From: WLMZ01 sp031410915
Lineage (GTDB): Bacteria > Actinomycetota > Acidimicrobiia > Acidimicrobiales > Ilumatobacteraceae
NCBI GenBank assembly: GCA_031410915.1
Contig: JANNZY010000057.1
Coordinates: forward strand, 14,875-78,874
DNA: 64,000 bases
Reading direction: 5' to 3'
Shown here: positions 42,470-51,452 of the stretch, piece after piece
How positions within the stretch are numbered: position 1 is the first letter of the stretch
Layout of the letters: each line of letters begins with the position of its first letter
Translations under genes and position numbers: made by a program
The notes under the pieces: model-generated
Databases searched by the model: none
What the model saw: only the letters and a program-made list of their open reading frames with translations
What the model was told of the DNA's origin: nothing

Positions 42470-44040
42470 TGGGCCGCAAGATCCTGTTCGTCACCACCGA
42501 CCAGCAGCGCTACGACACACTCGGTTGCAACGGCGGCACGCTGGCCCGCACACCGGTCATCGACTCGCTCGCGGCGAACGGCGTGCGCTTCGAGCGCGCC
42601 GTGCCGCAGTCCGTGGTGTGCATGCCGTCGCGTTCGACGATGCTGACCGGCCAGCACCCGAGCACCCACGGCGTGTGGATGAACGGTGTGCCGCTGCCCG
42701 TCGACGCGCCGTCAGTTGCGGCGGTCCTCCATGCGGGCGGGTACCGCACGGCGCTCGTCGGCAAGCCACACTTCGAACCGTTCCTCGACCCGTTCGCGAA
42801 GTTCGTGGAGAATCGCCTCGCCCGTGAGGGCAAGGAGACCGAGATCGATCAGCCATGGTTCGACGGGTCGCGCGGTGTGCATCGCGGCTTCGATCATCTC
42901 GAGTTCGCCACCCACGGCGCCGCCGGGCCGCTGCACTACGCGCGCTGGCTGAATGCCAATCATCCGGAAGCCGTCGGCATGTTCTATCCCGTGCTCGATC
43001 CGACGTTCGAGGTCAACGCCACTGGCGGCGGCGACACAGGCGCTCCGCAGGCACATGTCAACCGGATCCCGAAGGAGTGGTACCACACCAATTGGGTGGC
43101 CGATCGCACGATCTCGTGGCTCGATTCGCTGGCCGTGGACGACGACTGGTTCTGCTGGATGAGCTTCCCCGATCCGCACCACCCGTGGGACCCGCCCGCG
43201 TCAGAGGTCGGCCGCATCGACTGGCGCGATGTCGACCTGCCCGCCGGTTATCCGGCGGCCCCGGCCGAGCGCGAACGCATCCTCGACGCCAAGCCCCGCC
43301 ACTGGCGGATGTGGTACGACGGTGTGCTCGTGTCCAACTACGAGGCACCGAAGCACTGGGTGCCGGCCACCCTGACATCCGACCAGATCCGTGAGGTGCA
43401 CGCGCTGAACGCAGTGGAGTGCGAGCTCATCGACGAAGCGCTCGGTCGGGTCATGACCGCAATCGCTGCGCGCGGTTGGACCGACGATGTCGATGTCGTG
43501 TTCACCACGGATCACGGCGAGTTGCAGGGCGACTTCGGATTGCTGTTCAAGGGGCCGTATCACGTCGACGGCCTGATGCGACTGCCGCTGATCTGGCGTC
43601 CGGCCCCCTCCGCTGGCGTCATGCCGGCGGTGGTCACGAAGCCGGTCGGGCTCGTGGACCTGGCCCCGACGTTCTGCGCGATCGCCGGCGTGCCTGCCCA
43701 GGACTGGATGCAGGGCCATGCCCTGCCGGTCGACGATCACGATGCCGAGGCCCGCGGCTTCGAGCGGGTCCTGACCGAGTGGGACAGCGAGCTGTTCGGG
43801 GTCGCGGTGCACCTGCGCACCATCACGCGCGACGGGTGGGTGTGCACCGCATACCGCCCGGGCTACGTGCACGACGGCACCGAGGGCGAGCTCTACAACC
43901 TCGGCGACGACCCATTGCAGCGGGTGAACCGGTGGGACGATCCTGCGTGCGCCGCGATGCGCGGCGACCTCGTCGCCGACCTGTGGGACAGCCAGCCACC
44001 GGTGCGCGATCCGCGTCTGGCCCTGGTCGCGCCGGTCTGA
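42469..44040 (+). CDS. Type I sulfatase (formylglycine-dependent)
   Basis: 523 residues. Metal-binding TTDQQRYDT, the formylglycine motif CMPSRSTMLTG (cysteine type), FPDPHHPWDPP, and TTDHGELQGD with a C-terminal subdomain are all intact. The cysteine must be modified by a formylglycine-generating enzyme encoded elsewhere. There is no signal peptide, so it acts in the cytoplasm on an organic sulfate or phosphonate. It is the last gene of the coupled trio. Confidence 0.9.
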   Translation: MGRKILFVTTDQQRYDTLGCNGGTLARTPVIDSLAANGVRFERAVPQSVVCMPSRSTMLTGQHPSTHGVWMNGVPLPVDAPSVAAVLHAGGYRTALVGKPHFEPFLDPFAKFVENRLAREGKETEIDQPWFDGSRGVHRGFDHLEFATHGAAGPLHYARWLNANHPEAVGMFYPVLDPTFEVNATGGGDTGAPQAHVNRIPKEWYHTNWVADRTISWLDSLAVDDDWFCWMSFPDPHHPWDPPASEVGRIDWRDVDLPAGYPAAPAERERILDAKPRHWRMWYDGVLVSNYEAPKHWVPATLTSDQIREVHALNAVECELIDEALGRVMTAIAARGWTDDVDVVFTTDHGELQGDFGLLFKGPYHVDGLMRLPLIWRPAPSAGVMPAVVTKPVGLVDLAPTFCAIAGVPAQDWMQGHALPVDDHDAEARGFERVLTEWDSELFGVAVHLRTITRDGWVCTAYRPGYVHDGTEGELYNLGDDPLQRVNRWDDPACAAMRGDLVADLWDSQPPVRDPRLALVAPV

Positions 44041-44080
44041 CACCCGCGGCGCAGCCGGCGCACCTAACCTCTGGCCCCGC

Positions 44081-45067
44081 ATGGACGGTGAGCGCGACGA
44101 GATGAACCCGGCGCGCCGGCGGCGGGCTCTGCTGATGGCGATCCTGGCGTCGGTCGTTGCGGTCGGCGGCATCGCCATCGCTGATCGCGATGACGCCGGT
44201 GGGTCGACGGTGGGCACTGTGGGCACCGTGGGCACCGTCGCGACGGTCCCGCTGGAGTCGATCGCGCCGGACACTGTCGCGCCGGACACAGATGCGACCG
44301 CGGCGAGCGTCCCGGATTCGACTACGGCCACCGGGGTCCAGACGCCGCTCCCCAGCGTGTCGGCACAGGCCTACGCCGTGTACGACGTGTCGTCGCAGCA
44401 GTGGCTCGCCGGCCAGCGCGCCGACGAGCAGCGCGCCGTCGGCAGCGTGATGAAGCTGCTGACCGCCAAGGTCGTGCTCGACACGGGCGATCTCACCAAG
44501 GACGTCACGATCGGCAACCTGGACATGGGCGCGCTCGAATCGAACATCGGCCTCTACACCGGCGAGGTGCTGCCCCGCGACGTACTGTTCCGGGCGATGC
44601 TCATCGTCAGCGCGAACGACGCCGCGCGTGCGCTCGCGATCGACATCGCCGGCAGCACGCAGGCGTTCGTCGACCGAATGAACCAGGTTGCGCAGGCGCT
44701 CGGCCTGGCCAACACGATGGCCTCGAATCCTGTTGGCCTCGACGACGGCGGCGGGCACTCCAGCGCCCACGACCTGATCGTGCTCGCCACCGACTTGATG
44801 ACCAACCAGACCTTTCGCGAGGCTGTCGCCAAGCCCTCGGCCACGCTGCACAAGCAGACCTTCGCGTCGACCAACCCGCTGCTCGGCACGTACCCGGGAG
44901 CAACCGGCGTGAAGACCGGGCACACCACCGACGCCGGTTACTGCCTGGTCGCATCGGCCACTCGCGAGGGCCGCACGGTGATGGTCGCGGTACTCGGCTC
45001 GACCTCGGTCACCAGCCGCGGCGACGATGCTGCGGCGCTGCTCGACTGGGCGTTCGCGAACGGTTGA
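44081..45067 (+). CDS. D-alanyl-D-alanine carboxypeptidase (PBP5-type)
   Basis: 328 residues; ATG at 44081, or 44102. An N-terminal membrane/signal segment (ALLMAILASVVAVGGIAI) precedes a Thr/Val-rich linker with a VGT repeat. The active-site motifs SVMK, SAND and KTGHT match the peptidase S11 family. It trims the fifth D-alanine of peptidoglycan stem peptides outside the membrane. The lower-score Gly/Thr/Val repeat (44211-44240) is a slippage-prone tract. Confidence 0.92.
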   Translation: MDGERDEMNPARRRRALLMAILASVVAVGGIAIADRDDAGGSTVGTVGTVGTVATVPLESIAPDTVAPDTDATAASVPDSTTATGVQTPLPSVSAQAYAVYDVSSQQWLAGQRADEQRAVGSVMKLLTAKVVLDTGDLTKDVTIGNLDMGALESNIGLYTGEVLPRDVLFRAMLIVSANDAARALAIDIAGSTQAFVDRMNQVAQALGLANTMASNPVGLDDGGGHSSAHDLIVLATDLMTNQTFREAVAKPSATLHKQTFASTNPLLGTYPGATGVKTGHTTDAGYCLVASATREGRTVMVAVLGSTSVTSRGDDAAALLDWAFANG

Positions 45068-45070
45068 GTG

Positions 45071-45937
45071 TCAGCCGAGCGCGTGCCGCGCGACGAGTTC
45101 GACCCAACGCTCCCACAACTGCGGTGGGTAGTCGTGGCCCATGCCTTCGATCAACTCGAAGCGCGCCCCGGGGATCAGCTCGGCCGTGCGCCGCCCGCCG
45201 TCAGCGCCGATCAAGGTGTCCTTGTCGCCATGCATGACCAGCGTCGGCGCGGTGATCGAGCGCAACTGCTCGACCCGCGACGGGGAGGCCCGCACCGCCA
45301 TGAACTGTCGGGTCGTGCCGTCCGGGTCGAAGCACCGGTCGTATGCCAACTCGGCGTCGGCACGCCAGCGAGCCTCGTCGGCGAACTCCGGACTGCCCCA
45401 CGCATGCAGGCCCTCGATCCAGCGCTGCACCGACGACTCCTTGTCGGTTGCCGGCGGTGCAGTGAGCAGTTCCAGCGAACGGCCCGTCGGGGCGCCGTAC
45501 TCCGGCTCACCCGTGTTCGACATCACCGACGTCATCGTCAGCACCCGTTCCGGATGCTCGATCGCGACGGTCTGCACGATCATGCCGCCCATCGAGAGTC
45601 CCATGATGTGCGCCTGTGCGATGCCCTCCGCGTCGAGCACGGCAATCGCGTCAGCGGCCATGTCCGACAACGTGTACGCCGCGCCGGCGTCGTTGTTCGG
45701 CGCGTCGGTGAAGTGTGTCGACCGGCCCATGTCGCGGTTGTCGAAGCGGATCGCGTAGAAGCCGCGAGCGGCGAACATCGAGCACCACTCGTCTTTGTAG
45801 TTGATGCTCTGGCTGCCCAAGCCGTTGACCATCAGCAGCGCTGGGTTCGACGCGTCGCCGAACGTCTCGTAGTAGATCTCGGTCGTTCCGTTGTGCGCGA
45901 GAGGCATGGCTGCGACGGTAGAGGATTGACGATCCAT
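45071..45937 (-). CDS. Alpha/beta hydrolase
   Basis: 288 residues from the ATG at 45937 (ATG 45907 gives a more usual N-terminus). MVNGLGSQSINYKDEW, IRFDNRDMGRSTHF, the Ser nucleophile in IMGLSMGGMIVQTVA, HGDKDTLIG and the His in EGMGHDYPP form a complete Ser/Asp/His set. It is related to esterases, peroxidase-like hydrolases and EphA-type enzymes; the substrate is unknown. Confidence 0.87.
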   Translation of the reverse strand: MDRQSSTVAAMPLAHNGTTEIYYETFGDASNPALLMVNGLGSQSINYKDEWCSMFAARGFYAIRFDNRDMGRSTHFTDAPNNDAGAAYTLSDMAADAIAVLDAEGIAQAHIMGLSMGGMIVQTVAIEHPERVLTMTSVMSNTGEPEYGAPTGRSLELLTAPPATDKESSVQRWIEGLHAWGSPEFADEARWRADAELAYDRCFDPDGTTRQFMAVRASPSRVEQLRSITAPTLVMHGDKDTLIGADGGRRTAELIPGARFELIEGMGHDYPPQLWERWVELVARHALG

Positions 45938-45960
45938 GCTTCGAGGTTTACGGTCCTCCG

Positions 45961-46398
45961 ATGGGATGGTCAGAGAAATTCGCCGAAGCCGACGCTCTCT
46001 ACCGTGGGCTCGTCACGCCCCATCTCGCCGCAGGTGAGCCGCTCAACGGCGTGCTCCAGGCGACGCGGGCCAAGACGTTCGGTGGCTCGCTGTGGGTCAT
46101 CGGGGTGACGCCGTATCGGCTGATCATGGTCGAGGTCACGCGCAAGCTGGAGCCGAAGGGTCCCGTCGTCGTGATCCAACCGCACGACATCGTCAAGTCG
46201 TCGGTCGACGGTTTCGGCGGCGGTCTGGCGCACTTCCTGAGCTCGGATCTCGGTGACATTCGCTTCGACACCGCGACCGAGAAGTACAAGTTCCTCGTGC
46301 TCGGTGGTGGCCTCGACACCAAGCTCGCCGGCGAGTACCAGGCCAGCGGCAAGCAGCAGTTCCTCGGCTTCCTGGCGGCGGCACGCGGAATCCGGTGA
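45961..46398 (+). CDS. Conserved hypothetical protein, PH-like fold suspected
   Basis: 145 residues: LNGVLQATRAKTFGGSLWVIGVTPYRLIMVEVTRKL and repeated beta strands (GPVVVIQPHDI, IRFDTATEKYKFLVLGGG) suggest a small beta-barrel/PH-like module that reads protein or lipid ligands. There is no signal peptide and no known motif. The next gene overlaps its stop (GTGA). Confidence 0.7.
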   Translation: MGWSEKFAEADALYRGLVTPHLAAGEPLNGVLQATRAKTFGGSLWVIGVTPYRLIMVEVTRKLEPKGPVVVIQPHDIVKSSVDGFGGGLAHFLSSDLGDIRFDTATEKYKFLVLGGGLDTKLAGEYQASGKQQFLGFLAAARGIR

Positions 46399-46637
46399 CC
46401 GCCGAACACTACGGTGACCGGAACATGGACACGATCATCGAGCCGACCCGCGAGACCACGACATTCGAATGCCCGCGCTGTCACACGCACGCGACGGCGC
46501 GCTTCTACGGCCCCTGCGACACGTGCCGCAACCAGCTACGCGCGACCCTCGGCGGTCAAGCGCGGGTGATCGAACTGGAGGAGTACGTTCCGAAGATGAA
46601 CGTCACTCCCAACGCTGTCGCGCTCAAGGACGACTGA
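46395..46637 (+). CDS. Small zinc-ribbon protein
   Basis: 80 residues from the GTG at 46395 (ATG at 46425 also possible). ECPRCHTHATARFYGPCDTCRNQL is a CxxC-CxxC zinc ribbon and the tail is acidic (IELEEYVPK). It is coupled to the preceding hypothetical gene and overlaps the convergent LLM gene by 14 bp. Function unknown. Confidence 0.75.
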   Translation: MTAEHYGDRNMDTIIEPTRETTTFECPRCHTHATARFYGPCDTCRNQLRATLGGQARVIELEEYVPKMNVTPNAVALKDD

Positions 46638-47913
46638 CCGGACCGCTCTCAGCGTCGTCCGTCACCGGTACCCCGGCACCGGGACGAAATGCGGACTCGC
46701 GCTGGTTGGCTCGCGCGGCCATCTGTTGCATGGTGGTGACCATCGCGGCCTGCGCGCCTTCGTGGGCCATGATCTTCTGCATCACAGCGGCACCGGCGCT
46801 GGCCATCAGCGTCGCCTTGTTCGCCTCAACGTACTCCGCTGACGCCTGCATCGGCCGCACCGTGCCCTGCAGCGCGGGCACGACGTAGCGGGCCACCATC
46901 TCCCACGACCGCAGCGTCGCTTCCTTGTTCGCCCAGTCGTTGGCGAAGCCGAGCACCACCCCGAACCCGCCGGTGATCTCCTGCATGTTGCGGATCGCGT
47001 CGATCAGGTCGTCGGGCGTGCCGATCACGGCGGCTCCGGCCCCGATCGCGCCGGTACCCGTGATCTCGTCGAGGAGTTCCCACTTGTCGTCGACGTGGTT
47101 CGCGCCGGGGCGGCCGAGCACTCGCACGTTGTACTCGTTGTGCCAACGCTGCAGCCCGTCGACGGCCTCGTTGCGAGCCTGCTCGCGCGTCTCGGCCAGG
47201 TGCCAGCTCATCAGCACTCGCCAGTTCTTGCGGTCCACCGTCTGGCCGTGCAGCCCGGCGGCCTCTTCAGCGAAGCCCCACTGCGTACCCAGCGCGGCAA
47301 TGCCCGCAGTCGATGTCGACGCGATCGACAGCGCTCCGATGCCGTACTTGCCGGCGATTTGCATGCCGCTCGGCGAGATCGACGACGCCGTCACCATCGG
47401 CATGTCCTCCTGCAATGGCAGGATCTGCAGTGCCGCTTCACGCAGTGTGAACCACTCGCTGTCGTAGTCGAAGCGCTCCTCACCGCGCAGCAGACGGATG
47501 ATCACACCCATCGCCTCGTCCTGGCGATCGCGCTGCACCAACGCGTCGATGTTCAGAGTCCGTGCGTCCGACGGCAGCGCTCCGGGACCGCTGCCGAACA
47601 TCGCCCGGCCGCGTGTCATGTGGTCCAGCTGCACCATGCGCTGGGCGACGTTGAACGGGTGATGATACGGCAGCGACACGACACCGGTCCCAAGCCGGAT
47701 CGTGTGGCTGCGCTGCCCCGCTGCGGCCAAGAACATCTCCGGCGATGCGATCATCTCCCACCCGGTGCTGTGGTGCTCACCCACCCAGAACTCGTCGAAG
47801 CCCCACCGGTCGAGGTGCTCGACGAAGTCCAGATCGCGCTGGAACTGCGTCGTCGGGCTCTCGCCGAGCGGATGGTGCGGAGCGAGAAACGAACCGAACT
47901 GGAGTCGAGGCAT
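46624..47913 (-). CDS. LLM-class flavin-dependent monooxygenase
   Basis: 429 residues. FGSFLAPHHPLGESPTTQFQRDLDFVEHLD, EFWVGEHHSTGWEM, LGTGVVSLPYHHPFNVAQRM, MFGSGPGALPSDA and GIGALSIAS fit bacterial luciferase-like F420/FMN enzymes, closest to limonene-monooxygenase/alkanal types. A helical C-terminal extension (about 360-429) is present. No flavin reductase is adjacent. Confidence 0.87.
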   Translation of the reverse strand: MPRLQFGSFLAPHHPLGESPTTQFQRDLDFVEHLDRWGFDEFWVGEHHSTGWEMIASPEMFLAAAGQRSHTIRLGTGVVSLPYHHPFNVAQRMVQLDHMTRGRAMFGSGPGALPSDARTLNIDALVQRDRQDEAMGVIIRLLRGEERFDYDSEWFTLREAALQILPLQEDMPMVTASSISPSGMQIAGKYGIGALSIASTSTAGIAALGTQWGFAEEAAGLHGQTVDRKNWRVLMSWHLAETREQARNEAVDGLQRWHNEYNVRVLGRPGANHVDDKWELLDEITGTGAIGAGAAVIGTPDDLIDAIRNMQEITGGFGVVLGFANDWANKEATLRSWEMVARYVVPALQGTVRPMQASAEYVEANKATLMASAGAAVMQKIMAHEGAQAAMVTTMQQMAARANQRESAFRPGAGVPVTDDAESGPVSRP

Positions 47914-47978
47914 CGACGCAGCCTAGGAAATTGGGGTTTCTCCAGGCGCAGCGGGGCCGGTAGCGTGATGGCTCCCTC

Positions 47979-48051
47979 GGGGACGTAGCTCAGTTGGCAG
48001 AGCGCTACCTTTGCAAGGTAGATGTCGTGGGTTCGATTCCCATCGTCTCCA
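47979..48051 (+). tRNA. tRNA-Ala (UGC)
   Basis: All stems fold: acceptor GGGGACG/CGTCTCC, D-stem GCTC/GAGC, anticodon stem CTACC/GGTAG with loop TTTGCAA (anticodon TGC), T-stem GTGGG/CCCAT around TTCGATT, discriminator A. The third pair is G3-T70, the alanine identity element. The CCA end is not encoded and would be added by the CCA enzyme at 19695. Confidence 0.97.
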
Positions 48052-48072
48052 CTTCAATGTGATCTCTCGTGT

Positions 48073-48092
48073 GCGTCGCGCGGCTGCGACGC
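48073..48092 (+). terminator. GC hairpin after tRNA-Ala
   Basis: GCGTCGC and GCGACGC form a 7-bp stem with a 6-nt loop 21 nt after the tRNA. No strong T run follows, so it may be an RNA-processing or Rho-assisted stop. The rest of the 414-bp gap to the DUF222-HNH start (48052-48465) holds no gene I can recognise. Confidence 0.35.
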
Positions 48093-48465
48093 TGATCGTT
48101 GATGAGCGACGCTCTGCATGGAGCATTGCTCCGGGTTCGCAGTTGGTCGTCAGATGTTCGTGCCCGACGTCCGTACTGCAACCAGACCAACCCGATGTTC
48201 GGTCGTACCCGCATCGGACGTTTGGACCTTGCCGCGCTCGATCGCGCTTGACCGACCTCTCGCCCGATCCCGACGGTCGGCGATCCTTGATCTATTCGCA
48301 TGTTCCGTGTATTGCGTCGCGCGTGTGTTCGGTCTACTGTGGTCGTTGCGACCATCTTCCCCTGGTCGACTCAGCGAATCGACGGTCCGCCGTTCTCGCT
48401 CCTGCAAGTTCCGAGTCGAAGATCGTGGCCCCGGTGTGTCGGGTGTCGTATGGGAGGAGGTGCAC

Positions 48466-50241
48466 ATGTCTGCTGTTGCTGACCTCTTCGATGATGTCGT
48501 GGCGGGTCTCCGTGTCGTGGGCGGCACCGACGACGGTTCGGCCGAGGACGGGTCGGGCCTTGATGTCGACATGCACGAGTTCGCGTGCCTGTCGGGCCGT
48601 GAACGTGACCAGGCGTTGATGAGGGTGGAGCGCGAGTTCCGCAGGTTGGGCGCGCAGCGTGCGGCGATGGTCCGTCGGGTGGAGACGTCGAAGTCGTTTG
48701 CCGATGACGGTCATCTGTCCGTGCGCGGTTGGTTCGGGGCGGTGACGAATTCGACGACGGAATCTGCTTCTCGGGAGGTCCGTGTCGGCCGCATGCTCGC
48801 CGACATGCCACTGCTGGCGGCGGCATACGAGAGGGGTGACGTCGGATCGGATCAGTTGCGGATCTTGGCTCGTCTGCATGCGAATGCCCGTTGCCGATCG
48901 AAGATGGCCGACTCGGACGGATTGCTGACTGGTCACGCCATCCGGTTGCACATCGATGACTTCATCGTCGTCGCGCGACGATGGATGGCGTGGGCCGATC
49001 CCGACGGGCGCGACCCGGAGGCAGCGCATCGTGATCGCGATGCGAACATCCGTCCGGTTGGTGCGGGGTTCTCGCTGCGAGCGCGTGGCAGTGGTATCGA
49101 CGGTGAGGTGATCGCTGAGGTGTTTGCCCAGTTCGTCGAGGCGGAACGACTCACCGACATCGCGGCCCGACAGGCCGAATTCGGTGACGACGCAGCGAAT
49201 CATCCGTTGCCGCGCACTCCGGCGCAGCGGCGTGCGGACGCGTTCATGCAGATGGTCCTCAAGTCGGCGGAGGTGGTCAGTCCGACGAGTCGTGAGCCGT
49301 TGATCAATCTGTTCTGCACCCCGGAAGAACTCGCCGCGGCGATCCGCAACCACGCCGATCCCGACAGCCGTGTCCCGGACTGGCTCGCCCAATGCGACGC
49401 AGGTGTCGGCGACGTCGATGAGTACGTCGACCCTCACGAACCTGACGAACCGGGCCAGACCGGCGTTGATCTTCACAACCACGACGGCCAGAACCTGGGC
49501 AACGACGCCAGCCCGACACCGACGGACCCGACCGAGACCGGCGCTGTGGCCGGGACGCCAGCGGTGACGCCAGGGACGGCCGAGCGCGGCTTCGCCGATG
49601 GTGCCGATGGTGGCGATGGTGGCGATGCGGCGTGCGATCCTGACGGCGCTGACCGATACGACGCTGGCGAGCCCGGCGAGGCCGCTGTGTCCGCCGCGGG
49701 CTCGGACGCACGAAACCCGTGCGCGACCGAGTCGACGGCGGCGGCGGTGCCGCCGTTGAGTCGCGGAGGCGCCGAGTGTCGGTCGTCCGTGGACACTCCG
49801 TTGCCGTCGGCTGGGATGTGGCCGTACTTGAACGGTCGGGGACGGCTGTGCGAGACCGCCGGCGGCGCACCTGTCGATCACCACACGTTGCTGACCGCGG
49901 CGTTGATTGGTCAGATCCGTCGTGTGATCACCGACTCGACGGGGCGTGTCCTGGATCTCGGCCGCAGACAACGACTGTTCACCGGTGCGACACGCGAGGC
50001 GGTCCTGCTCGCCAGTGAGCGATGTTGCTGGCCGGGCTGTGGCATCCGTGGGCCAGGCGTGCAGGTCGATCACCTGACCGAGCACCACGCGGGTGGCCAC
50101 ACCAGCGTCTTCAACGGCGCGCCGATGTGTCCGCTGCACAACCGCATCAAGCACCGCCACCGTGTCAGCGTCCACCGCGACGCGACCGGCTGGCACTTCC
50201 ACCGCCCCGACGCCACCGAAATCACACCCCGACCCGGATAA
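48466..50241 (+). CDS. DUF222 plus HNH endonuclease-domain protein (13E12-like)
   Basis: 591 residues from the ATG at 48466 with GGGAGGAGG in front, the best ribosome-binding site in the window. The N-terminal two-thirds are DUF222 (RDQALMRVEREFRRLGAQRAAMVRRVE, DFIVVARRWMAWADPDGRDPEAAHRDRD), then a long Asp/Gly/Thr/Ala-rich linker with GATGGTGGC-like repeats, then an HNH domain (CCWPGCG, VDHLTEHHAGG, CPLHNRIKHRHR). Such 13E12-like proteins recur in actinobacterial genomes, and some flank mobile or repeat elements. The tRNA-Ala upstream is a typical integration point. Confidence 0.9.
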   Translation: MSAVADLFDDVVAGLRVVGGTDDGSAEDGSGLDVDMHEFACLSGRERDQALMRVEREFRRLGAQRAAMVRRVETSKSFADDGHLSVRGWFGAVTNSTTESASREVRVGRMLADMPLLAAAYERGDVGSDQLRILARLHANARCRSKMADSDGLLTGHAIRLHIDDFIVVARRWMAWADPDGRDPEAAHRDRDANIRPVGAGFSLRARGSGIDGEVIAEVFAQFVEAERLTDIAARQAEFGDDAANHPLPRTPAQRRADAFMQMVLKSAEVVSPTSREPLINLFCTPEELAAAIRNHADPDSRVPDWLAQCDAGVGDVDEYVDPHEPDEPGQTGVDLHNHDGQNLGNDASPTPTDPTETGAVAGTPAVTPGTAERGFADGADGGDGGDAACDPDGADRYDAGEPGEAAVSAAGSDARNPCATESTAAAVPPLSRGGAECRSSVDTPLPSAGMWPYLNGRGRLCETAGGAPVDHHTLLTAALIGQIRRVITDSTGRVLDLGRRQRLFTGATREAVLLASERCCWPGCGIRGPGVQVDHLTEHHAGGHTSVFNGAPMCPLHNRIKHRHRVSVHRDATGWHFHRPDATEITPRPG

Positions 50242-50247
50242 CACCGC

Positions 50248-51387
50248 GTGTCCGGTCGCACGCTACGTGACGATCGGGTGACGGTGGCGGTGAAAGTTGC
50301 GTTGGCTGCCTGGACTCAGACATCGGACTCGGCCAGTGTGGTCGACATCTCTCGCCTGTCTTCCTCTTCCACTTCCTCGCGAACGGCCATCGTGGCCGGC
50401 GTGCTGGTCGTGACGGGCGCACTCATCCTCGCAATCGTGGTGCGTGCTGTCGGCGACAGCAGCGACCGCGCAGCTCCGGCAACCACGGAGGCAGCGGCTC
50501 CGTCGACGTCGGTGACCGACACCTCACCCGAATCGGCACCGGTCGCCCCGAGCTCGTCCCCTGCCGGGGCATCCGCAGCGATGTTCCGCGAGGACTTCGA
50601 AACGGCGGCAGGTTTGGACCGATTCGACTACCAGCTGCACACCTCCAGCAACGGCGACACCAACACGTTGATCTCGGCGTCGTTCATGGGCGAACACGAC
50701 GAGGGCTGCCACGGCCCCGACACCCATCGCGTGGTGCAAGGAGGCGATGGATCGCCGACGTTCGTTGACGTCTCCGACAGCGACCTGATCTGGTGGTGTG
50801 CGCCCTCCGGCGACCCGTCGTCGGGTCACTTCATGACCGCGTTGGACACGACGGACATTGCGACCTTGTCTTTCTCACCACGCGAGAGGTTCACGGACGT
50901 GACGCGTGTCTGCTGGGACCAGAACATGAACAACCTCGGCGAAGGCAAGTGGCTCAACGTGTTCGTGGTACCGGCCAGCGATGTGGCCGCGCACGGCGGG
51001 AACCTGAACTACGCGGCTGCGACGGGCCTGTCGTTCGGCGGCAACGACTTGATGGTGCCGCCAGGCGGCTTCAACTTCACGTGGTTGCGTGGCTCCACGA
51101 TGGCCTTCACGGGCTATGAGCAGACGATGGACTTCTGGAAGTCGGTCGAGCCTGGCGGAATGGACCCGAGTCCAGCACCTCGGTACAGGATCTGCCTGCA
51201 CTCCGGTGGCGACATGGTCATCGACCGGCCGGACGGGACGACCGATCGGATGGCATTGGGCGCGACGTTCCCGACAGGTGACGTGAAGGTCATCTTCCAG
51301 GACGGCTCGTACAACCCCACCAAACACAATGGATCGGCGGATCACGTGACCTGGCACTGGGACAACATCGAGGTGGACGCCGCGTGA
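50248..51387 (+). CDS. Membrane-anchored extracellular protein, family unknown
   Basis: Up to 379 residues; the GTGs at 50248 and 50278 are both possible starts. One N-terminal membrane helix (TAIVAGVLVVTGALILAIVVRAV), a Thr/Ala/Pro linker, then an outer domain of about 260 residues rich in Trp, His and Asp (FREDFETAAGLDRFDYQLH, CWDQNMNNLGEGKWLNVFVV, HVTWHWDNIEV). The strand pattern and closing W-H-W-D-N suggest a jelly-roll or carbohydrate-binding shape, but I see no named family. It lies 6 bp after the HNH gene. Confidence 0.75.
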   Translation: MSGRTLRDDRVTVAVKVALAAWTQTSDSASVVDISRLSSSSTSSRTAIVAGVLVVTGALILAIVVRAVGDSSDRAAPATTEAAAPSTSVTDTSPESAPVAPSSSPAGASAAMFREDFETAAGLDRFDYQLHTSSNGDTNTLISASFMGEHDEGCHGPDTHRVVQGGDGSPTFVDVSDSDLIWWCAPSGDPSSGHFMTALDTTDIATLSFSPRERFTDVTRVCWDQNMNNLGEGKWLNVFVVPASDVAAHGGNLNYAAATGLSFGGNDLMVPPGGFNFTWLRGSTMAFTGYEQTMDFWKSVEPGGMDPSPAPRYRICLHSGGDMVIDRPDGTTDRMALGATFPTGDVKVIFQDGSYNPTKHNGSADHVTWHWDNIEVDAA

Positions 51388-51452
51388 CCGAGTCGGACAC
51401 GACGGCCCGTTTGCATCATCAAGCGGTGCCGTAGTCGTGCCGATCAGATCGC

